Shown here: in pieces, positions 57,607-64,000 of the stretch
Layout: every line of letters begins with the position of its first letter
How positions within the stretch are numbered: the first letter of the stretch is position 1
DNA from: Parapedobacter lycopersici
GTDB taxonomy: Bacteria; Bacteroidota; Bacteroidia; Sphingobacteriales; Sphingobacteriaceae
Length of the DNA: 64,000 nucleotides
Direction: 5' to 3'
Assembly: GCF_024643285.1 (NCBI RefSeq)
Contig: NZ_JAMSLW010000002.1
Coordinates: 186,001 to 250,000, forward strand
Program-made: the position numbers and the translations under genes
Notes under the pieces: generated by a model
What the model saw: the letters and a program-made list of their open reading frames with translations, nothing else
Database searches by the model: none
What the model was told of the DNA's origin: nothing

Positions 57607-60600
57607 ATGATCCGCAACCTCTTTTCCGTACTGGTGATGACCATCACCATAACCTCTTTAACAATGGCCCAGCAAGAAACGGCTAATCATTCATTTGAAC
57701 CGGCATGGAAACAGATTGATTCCCTGATGAATAAGGGACTTCCTCAGTCTGCCGCAAAAATTGCACAGGGTGTACTGGCCACCGCACAGGCAAAAAAAGA
57801 CGGTCCCAATGCCATCAAGGCAGAGCTGTTTCTCATGAGCGTGGACAATGCGGTTCAGGAAAATGCGGAAATCAGCCATATCCAACGCATCGATTCCATT
57901 ATCGGGGAAAGTACAGGAGTAGAAAAGGCGCTCTGGCAAAGCATCAATGCCGCGTACTATTGGCAATACTACCAGCGTAACCGATGGACGATCCTTGATC
58001 GTACACCAATCGTTGGCACGCCGCCCGCCGACATCGCCACCTGGGATGCGGCAACGTTCATTGCCCGGGCCAGCGAAGGCTATCTCGCCTCCATTATTGA
58101 CAGGGAAACGCTCCAGGCAATACCGGTTGAACGCTATGCCCCACTGTTGTTGGAAGGCAAAAATACCCGGCACCTGCGCCCCTCGTTATATGATTTCCTG
58201 GCCTTCCGTGCCATTGAGTTCTTTCAGAATGACGAGAAAGACGTGATTAAACCGGCCTATCAATTTCAGATCGACGGCACGCTGTGGTTTGAACCGGCCG
58301 AACTCCTTGCCGAAGTTAAGGTGAATCCCGCGCATCCGGAGGCCCTACATTTCCGGGCATTGCATACGTACCAGCAGCTGCTGGCATTCCACCTTCACGA
58401 TAAAAATCCGGACGCGCTGATCGATGCCGATTTACAGCGGCTGGCTTTTGTACACCAATATTCGGTACACCCGCAGAAGGACAGTCTGTATTTACAGGCA
58501 CTCCGGCTGCTGGAACAGCGCTATTCCGCTGTACCGGCAGGTGCACAGGTCGCGTACCGGAAGCTTGAATTTCTATACAATAGCCGCTCAAACAGCGCCG
58601 CAGACACCCTGGACCTGCCGGCATTAAAAAAGCAGCTCGACCTGCTTATTGAACACTTTCCGGCAACAGAGGGTGCGGTGAACGCCTCACAACTCCGCTA
58701 TGAATTGACCAGCCCATCCGTGGGCCTGCAAAGTGAATCGGTTATACTGCCGGACGAAAACAGCAAAGTGCTTGTAACTTACCGTAATTTAAACCGGGCA
58801 TTCCTTCGGGTCTATCCGCTGCCGGCATCCCAAGATTCCCGCCAACGGGGACTAAGTGATGAAGAACAGGCCCGTCTGTTGAAAAGCAAGCCGCTCCGCA
58901 CGTGGGATACGGACTTACCGGGTGCGGGCGACCTAAACGAACATCGTATAGAACTTAAAATAGCGCCGTTGCCGACAGGCAGCTACCTGTTGGTTATTTC
59001 GGCAAAGCCGGAATTCACGACCGATGAAAATGCATTGCATGCGGTCCCTTTCCAGGTATCGGATGCCAGTGTGATCTTCCAGAACACAGCGCAGGGTAAC
59101 TGGCTGGTGGCGCTGCACCGGAAATCGGGCATGCCGCTGCGGGGCGCACAGGTAATCTTCTGGGGAAATAACTGGGATTCGAAGACCCGGAAATATGAAT
59201 ACAGCAAACTTGGCCAATCCCGTACGGATGAAGACGGCAAAGCACTCATTACCGGCTCAGGGATCAAAAGCCGGCAGATCGACCGTGTTTCGTTGGTGTA
59301 CAATAACGACACGTTACAAACGGATGGCTATTTTTACGTACAGAACAACTCCGGGGATCCGGAAAAATTCCACCGGCAAACGTTCCTGTTTACAGACCGC
59401 GGCATTTATCGTCCCGGACAAACCATCTATTTCAAGGGTATCCTGGTAGCACATGACAATCAGCGCAAAAGCAATGCTGTATTAGCAGATGTGAAACGGG
59501 AAGTGACCCTCTATGATGCCAACGACCAAAAGGTAACGTCACTGGAGCTGACTACCAACGGGTATGGTTCGTTTTCGGGCAAATTTACCGCACCTGAAAG
59601 CGGGCTTACCGGACAGATGCGAATCGCCGACGAAAACGGGACCGTCTACTTTTCGGTGGAGGAATACAAACGGCCACGATTCCAGGTGGCATTTGATACG
59701 GTAAAATCGGCCATCGCGTTGAACGAGACGGTGGTCTTCACCGGGCGTGCGCAGGCATATGCCGGCAATAACATTAGCGGCGCGGAAGTAAAATACCGAG
59801 TGGTCAGACGGGCGCGGTTCCCTTATTTTTGGGCTTTCCGCCGCTGGGGACAACCCCGTTCCCCGGAAATGGAAATCACCAACGGTACCGTGGTTACACA
59901 AGCGGACGGCTCCTTTGAAATTTCATTTACCGCCATTCCCGACAAACAGATAGACCCGGAAACCTTACCGGTATTTACCTACTCGGTTTATGCTGACGTG
60001 ACGGATATCAACGGGGAAACACAAAGCGGGAACCAGGATGTCAATGCCGGTTATCGGTCGTTGCAGATCCAGGCCAATGTGGCCGAGCAGCTTGATGTCC
60101 GAAAGGCACATCAGCTGACCGTGCAAACACAGAACCTCAATCAGGTACCCGTGCCAACCGAGGTATCCATTTCAATTGTTCCGCTTCGTTTCCCGGGCAA
60201 ACTGTACCGGGAACGCCGATGGGAAAAGCCCGATCAGCACTTATTATCTGAATCGGAGTTCCGCAGCACCTTTCCGGACGACGAATATGGTAATGAGGCC
60301 GATTATACTTATTGGCCAGCAGAAGCATCCATCTATCACGCAACGCTGAATACCGCCCAGCAGACCGTCCTGGAATTACCTGCTTCCCTATGGAAAAACG
60401 AAGGATGGCATGTGATTGAGTTGCAGGCGACGGATAGCCGGGGCGGTACCGTTACCGAAAAGAAATATATTTATGCCAGCGATCCCATTGCTTCGGCAAA
60501 GGCACAATCCGCATTTTCGGTGAACCTGCAGGAGAACGCATTACGTCCGGGCGATACGCTATCCATCGCCGTGAAGACAGGCTTCGACAGCACTTATGTA

Positions 60601-63600
60601 TTAGAAAGCAATACGGATGTCAGCCCGGAATTCACGGCATTTTCCGAATTCCGGCAGATCAGCCGTCCGGTTACCGAGCGCGACCGCGGCGGATTGGGCT
60701 ATCGCTGGATTTATGTGCATAACAACCGCGTGTATACCGCCGAACAGCAGATCGATGTCCCCTGGTCAAATCGCGACCTTCGGCTGGAGTGGGCGACCCA
60801 CCGAGATAAACTGCTGCCCAGCGCACAGGAAGAGTGGCGGCTCACGATCACCGGCGATAAAAAAGATATTGTTGCCGCTGAAGTGGTGGCAGGTTTGTAT
60901 GATGCGTCGCTGGATGCCCTGAAACCGCACAGCTGGTCATGGGATAAGCTTTCACCAAACCGTTACCTCAACGGTTATTGGAATGTACAGGGATTTGATG
61001 TGAATTATGGTTCCTTATGGCTGAATAACCTGAATGGCAACCGTCCGGAAAGTTATGACAAACGCTACGATCGGCTGTTCAGCTATGCATCGGTCTTATA
61101 TGGCAGAAACTTACGGTTACGGGGTGCCACCCGTATGGCCACGCCCGAGGCAGTCCCGGTGATGGAAGAACAAAGCCTTGCCGAAGGAATTGCGGGAAAA
61201 GCCAGCGGCATACAGGCATCAGCGGATGCCGTCACTGCCGGTTACGGTGAAGCCGATGACAGTGTTGCCAACCAGGTCGGCGCACCGCCGGTGGAAGCTG
61301 CGGAGACTACCGTACCCGCACGCACCAACTTACAGGAAACTGCTTTTTTCCTTCCGGAATTAACGACGGATGCCGAGGGCAACGTATCCATTAAATTTAC
61401 CATGCCCGAGGCCCTGACCGAATGGAAACTCATGGCGCTGGCCCATACAACCGACTGGAAAACCGGTTACCTGGAGGGCACGGTAAAAACCCAGAAAGAC
61501 CTTATGGTAATGCCTAACCTGCCCCGTTTTCTCCGTCAGGGCGACCGGGTCCGGATCAGTGCCCGCATCAGCAACATCAGTGCAGCGGCATTGGACGGCG
61601 TTGCCGAACTGACGCTGCTGGATGCGACAACCCTGGAGCCGGTACAGGGCTTCGGTCAGGGGGTTATCCAGCAGGACTTTACCATTGCCGCCAGTCAAAG
61701 CACGGCGGTGGATTGGATGCTGGATGTTCCCAGCGACTATTATACGCCGGTAGTCGTACGCATTACCGCCCGGGCAGGTAACTTCACGGATGGCGAGGAA
61801 AACACCCTGCCTGTCATCACCAACCGCATGCTCGTAACGGAGACCTTGCCGTTACCGGTCCGCGGCAATGAAAACCGGACCTTCACCCTGCCCAAGCTAC
61901 TGGAGGGCGAAAGCAGCACGTTAACGCATCATGCGCTTACGGTAGAATTCACCGGTAATCCGGCATGGTATGCAGTACAGGCACTCCCCTATTTAATGGA
62001 GTACCCTTATGAGTGTGCCGAACAGGTATTCAGCCGATTCTATGCCAATGCACTGGCTGCGCATATCGTAGCCCAGGCACCTCGCGTAAAGGCCATTTTT
62101 GATCAATGGAAATCGAGCGACACGACGGTTTTGCTCTCCAACCTGGAAAAAAACCAGGAATTAAAAACCGCGCTGCTGGAAGAAACGCCCTGGGTAATGG
62201 AAGCCAAGAATGAAAGTGAACAGAAACGCCGCATAGCGTTGCTTTTCGATAGCCATAAACTTGCCCGCGGCTTGCAGCAGAACCTGGCGAAACTGGCCGA
62301 AATGCAGCTTGCCGACGGCAGCTTCCCCTGGTTCATGGGAATGATGAGCAACCGGTACATCACCCAGTACATCGCGACCGGAATTGCCCGCCTGCAAAAA
62401 CTGGGTGTAGCCGGCGCAAACAGCGAAACGGCAAACGAGATCCTTGCCCAGGCAGTTGGTTACCTGGACAGGCAAATCAACACCGATTATAAACGGTTGA
62501 TAACGGATAAGGCCGACCTTAAAAAACAGCATATTGGCAATACGCAGGTCCAATACCTTTACCTGCGCAGCCTCACCGGCAACCTGCCAATATCAGACGA
62601 ATATCAGACCGCATACCGCTATTACCTTACCCAGGCAGGCACTTATTGGCCGCAGTTTAACCCTTACCTCAAGGGCCAACTGGCACTGGCGCTTTACCGC
62701 GCCGGCAACGGAAATACGGCTGTTGAACTGGTTAAATCGCTTCGCGAGACCGCTATCCAGCAGGAAGAGATGGGCATGTACTGGAAGGCTATGCCGCACG
62801 GATATTGGTGGTATGAAGCACCCATTGAGGCGCAGGCGCTGCTCATTGAAACGTTCTCGGAAATAACGGGCGACACCAAAACGGTAGATGATCTGAAAGT
62901 ATGGCTGCTTAAACAAAAGCAAACACAGCATTGGAAAACAACGAAAGCAACGGCGGATGCCATCTATGCCCTCTTGCTCAAGGGAAGCGACTGGCTGGTA
63001 AACGAGCCCGCTGTCACGATCCAGGTAGGCCCGGAAACTGTCCGGTCTAATGAACTGTCAACGGAAGCCGGAACGGGTTACTTCAAAAAACGCTTTGACG
63101 GCAGTGCCGTTACTCCGGCGATGGGCAACATTTCCGTAAATGTGGAAAAAGCAGTTAACGAAGGGGTGGCCTGGGGAGCGGTATATTGGCAATATTTTGA
63201 AGACCTGGATAAGATTTCCCACGCGGAAACTCCGCTCAGCCTGCAAAAGCAACTGTACATTGAGCGGAATACCGACCGTGGACCGGTGCTGGAGGAGATT
63301 ACCGCCACGAATCCATTGAAAGTCGGCGATAAGGTACGTGTGCGGATTGAACTTCGAGTGGACCGCGACATGGAATTTGTGCACCTGAAGGATATGCGTG
63401 CCGCGTGTTTCGAACCGATTAATGTGCTGAGCGGATACCGCTACCAGGGCGGTCTCGGTTATTACGAAAGCACGCGGGACGCAGCCACCAACTTCTTCTT
63501 CGATTACCTTCGGAATGGAACCTATGTATTTGAATATCAGGTATTTGTATCACAGGCGGGTGACTTCTCCAATGGCATCAGCACAATCCAGTGTATGTAT

Positions 63601-63657
63601 GCGCCGGAATTTAGCAGCCACAGCGCGGGCATCCGGGTGACGGTAGCGGGCGATTAA
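57607..63657 (+). CDS. Giant alpha-2-macroglobulin-family protein with thioester motif
   Basis: A 2016-residue exported protein. The signal peptide is MIRNLFSVLVMTITITSLTMA. Residues about 25-380 are helical, repeat-like segments. Macroglobulin (MG) domains follow (for example FLFTDRGIYRPGQTIYFKG, about 590-610). An alanine- and glycine-rich linker at about 1175-1230 contains GIAGKASGIQAS and TAGYG. The A2M region begins with FTMPEALTEWKLMALAHT. The thioester site YPYECAEQVF (Cys1470) keeps CxEQ. A helical thioester domain and a C-terminal receptor-like domain complete it. Bacterial A2Ms trap proteases or shield the envelope. Many carry the thioester, and are often paired with PBP1C, which is not seen here. 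No lipobox, so it is likely periplasmic. Confidence 0.93.
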   Translation: MIRNLFSVLVMTITITSLTMAQQETANHSFEPAWKQIDSLMNKGLPQSAAKIAQGVLATAQAKKDGPNAIKAELFLMSVDNAVQENAEISHIQRIDSIIGESTGVEKALWQSINAAYYWQYYQRNRWTILDRTPIVGTPPADIATWDAATFIARASEGYLASIIDRETLQAIPVERYAPLLLEGKNTRHLRPSLYDFLAFRAIEFFQNDEKDVIKPAYQFQIDGTLWFEPAELLAEVKVNPAHPEALHFRALHTYQQLLAFHLHDKNPDALIDADLQRLAFVHQYSVHPQKDSLYLQALRLLEQRYSAVPAGAQVAYRKLEFLYNSRSNSAADTLDLPALKKQLDLLIEHFPATEGAVNASQLRYELTSPSVGLQSESVILPDENSKVLVTYRNLNRAFLRVYPLPASQDSRQRGLSDEEQARLLKSKPLRTWDTDLPGAGDLNEHRIELKIAPLPTGSYLLVISAKPEFTTDENALHAVPFQVSDASVIFQNTAQGNWLVALHRKSGMPLRGAQVIFWGNNWDSKTRKYEYSKLGQSRTDEDGKALITGSGIKSRQIDRVSLVYNNDTLQTDGYFYVQNNSGDPEKFHRQTFLFTDRGIYRPGQTIYFKGILVAHDNQRKSNAVLADVKREVTLYDANDQKVTSLELTTNGYGSFSGKFTAPESGLTGQMRIADENGTVYFSVEEYKRPRFQVAFDTVKSAIALNETVVFTGRAQAYAGNNISGAEVKYRVVRRARFPYFWAFRRWGQPRSPEMEITNGTVVTQADGSFEISFTAIPDKQIDPETLPVFTYSVYADVTDINGETQSGNQDVNAGYRSLQIQANVAEQLDVRKAHQLTVQTQNLNQVPVPTEVSISIVPLRFPGKLYRERRWEKPDQHLLSESEFRSTFPDDEYGNEADYTYWPAEASIYHATLNTAQQTVLELPASLWKNEGWHVIELQATDSRGGTVTEKKYIYASDPIASAKAQSAFSVNLQENALRPGDTLSIAVKTGFDSTYVLESNTDVSPEFTAFSEFRQISRPVTERDRGGLGYRWIYVHNNRVYTAEQQIDVPWSNRDLRLEWATHRDKLLPSAQEEWRLTITGDKKDIVAAEVVAGLYDASLDALKPHSWSWDKLSPNRYLNGYWNVQGFDVNYGSLWLNNLNGNRPESYDKRYDRLFSYASVLYGRNLRLRGATRMATPEAVPVMEEQSLAEGIAGKASGIQASADAVTAGYGEADDSVANQVGAPPVEAAETTVPARTNLQETAFFLPELTTDAEGNVSIKFTMPEALTEWKLMALAHTTDWKTGYLEGTVKTQKDLMVMPNLPRFLRQGDRVRISARISNISAAALDGVAELTLLDATTLEPVQGFGQGVIQQDFTIAASQSTAVDWMLDVPSDYYTPVVVRITARAGNFTDGEENTLPVITNRMLVTETLPLPVRGNENRTFTLPKLLEGESSTLTHHALTVEFTGNPAWYAVQALPYLMEYPYECAEQVFSRFYANALAAHIVAQAPRVKAIFDQWKSSDTTVLLSNLEKNQELKTALLEETPWVMEAKNESEQKRRIALLFDSHKLARGLQQNLAKLAEMQLADGSFPWFMGMMSNRYITQYIATGIARLQKLGVAGANSETANEILAQAVGYLDRQINTDYKRLITDKADLKKQHIGNTQVQYLYLRSLTGNLPISDEYQTAYRYYLTQAGTYWPQFNPYLKGQLALALYRAGNGNTAVELVKSLRETAIQQEEMGMYWKAMPHGYWWYEAPIEAQALLIETFSEITGDTKTVDDLKVWLLKQKQTQHWKTTKATADAIYALLLKGSDWLVNEPAVTIQVGPETVRSNELSTEAGTGYFKKRFDGSAVTPAMGNISVNVEKAVNEGVAWGAVYWQYFEDLDKISHAETPLSLQKQLYIERNTDRGPVLEEITATNPLKVGDKVRVRIELRVDRDMEFVHLKDMRAACFEPINVLSGYRYQGGLGYYESTRDAATNFFFDYLRNGTYVFEYQVFVSQAGDFSNGISTIQCMYAPEFSSHSAGIRVTVAGD

Positions 63658-63801
63658 CGTCCTGTTAAGGTTATTGCTGGTCTGTAACGGGTACGGGGAG
63701 CGGGCAGAATAAGTAAAAATTGCGTATAATTGCGTGGCAATTGGCAGCCAACGGCTAACCACTGACAGCCGGCAAGTTAGAGCCAACAACGAATAATCAG
63801 C

Positions 63802-64000
63802 ATGACAGCATATAACGAAGATAGTATACGTTCACTGGACTGGAAAGAGCATATCCGGCTGCGGCCGGGTATGTATATCGGTAAGCTGGGGGACGGTTCG
63901 GCCTATGATGACGGGATCTATGTGTTGCTTAAAGAGGTAGTGGATAATTCCATCGACGAATTTGTGATGGGTGCCGGGAAAACCATTGATATTACGGTAA
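63802..64000 (+). CDS. parE: DNA topoisomerase IV subunit B (5' part, cut by window edge)
   Basis: The first 66 residues of a GHKL-type ATPase subunit: a start with [17 protein letters not shown], then [18 protein letters not shown], which holds the catalytic Glu and Asn of the Bergerat fold. These match the N-terminus of type IIA topoisomerase B subunits. [13 protein letters not shown] after the motif is more like ParE than GyrB of Bacteroidota, so I call it parE with some reserve. It removes supercoils and unlinks daughter chromosomes. The rest lies beyond the window. Confidence 0.85.
   Translation, partial: MTAYNEDSIRSLDWKEHIRLRPGMYIGKLGDGSAYDDGIYVLLKEVVDNSIDEFVMGAGKTIDITV

Noticed and set aside
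63731-63790. Further heptamer-like repeat before parE
   Set aside because: Units such as GCCAACG and GCTAACC suggest a 7-bp step, but phase is lost after two or three units and the dyad is weak.
1-64000. tRNA, rRNA, insertion sequence or prophage
   Set aside because: No cloverleaf-like sequence, transposase, integrase or structural phage gene was recognised by eye; tRNAscan and profile searches would be decisive.

Overview
The window is chromosomal DNA of a Bacteroidota bacterium, most likely a member of Sphingobacteriaceae with a base composition near 50% GC. Four things point there: promoters of the TAnnTTTG type in front of many genes, a gldC gliding-motility gene, the order parA-parB-DUF5683-dapB-lepB, and the general lack of Shine-Dalgarno sequences. 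I see no rRNA or tRNA genes, no CRISPR array, no insertion sequence and no prophage. Both ends cut a gene: a transglutaminase-like exported protein on the left and a topoisomerase IV subunit B (ParE) on the right.

Region by region. (1) 1-6.84 kb, minus strand: an exported-enzyme operon with a Tat-exported amidohydrolase, a cytoplasmic amidohydrolase-like protein, a heparinase II/III-type polysaccharide lyase and a secreted transglutaminase-fold protein. It looks like an accessory glycan-breakdown locus continuing beyond the left edge. (2) 7-16.2 kb: a DUF1801 protein, dipeptidyl-peptidase III, a MocR-type regulator divergent from a branched-chain aminotransferase/SDR/DinB operon, a KUP potassium transporter and a 2H phosphoesterase. 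(3) 16.2-29.8 kb: housekeeping genes (ECF sigma factor, glyA, A-type Fe-S carrier, ileS, a DksA-like protein, lspA, an M28 peptidase, an RmlD-like reductase, a thioesterase), then a minus-strand group (DEAD-box helicase, small membrane protein, gldC, EVE protein). (4) 30-41.3 kb: a GT4 glycosyltransferase, an active/inactive pair of M16 peptidases, parAB, a DUF5683 protein, dapB, lepB, pdxJ and the c-di-AMP cyclase cdaA. (5) 41.5-53.6 kb: a GH123-like lipoprotein with an FucP-type sugar permease, a DinB protein with an orphan sensor kinase, gltX, and two large helicases (SNF2 and PIF1-like). (6) 54.3-57.4 kb: an iron-uptake operon feoA-feoB-FeoB-associated protein, then a cupin. (7) 57.6-64 kb: a giant alpha-2-macroglobulin with a thioester motif, then parE.

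The most unusual signals are non-coding. Two intergenic elements (19471-19718 and 53890-54019) are built from 11-bp units arranged as mirror images around a short palindromic core. At least two others (39514-39576 and 23706-23777) are the same idea with 7-bp units. A 50-bp tandem repeat in front of gldC carries a start codon and creates two 17-residue mini-ORFs that overlap each other and gldC by ATGA. A 19-bp palindrome over the feoA promoter looks like a DtxR-family iron operator. Three genes have a -7 box ending exactly 4 nt before the ATG, which predicts leaderless mRNAs. The isoleucyl-tRNA synthetase has GIHH in place of the HIGH signature, as described for mupirocin-hyper-resistant IleRS2 enzymes.
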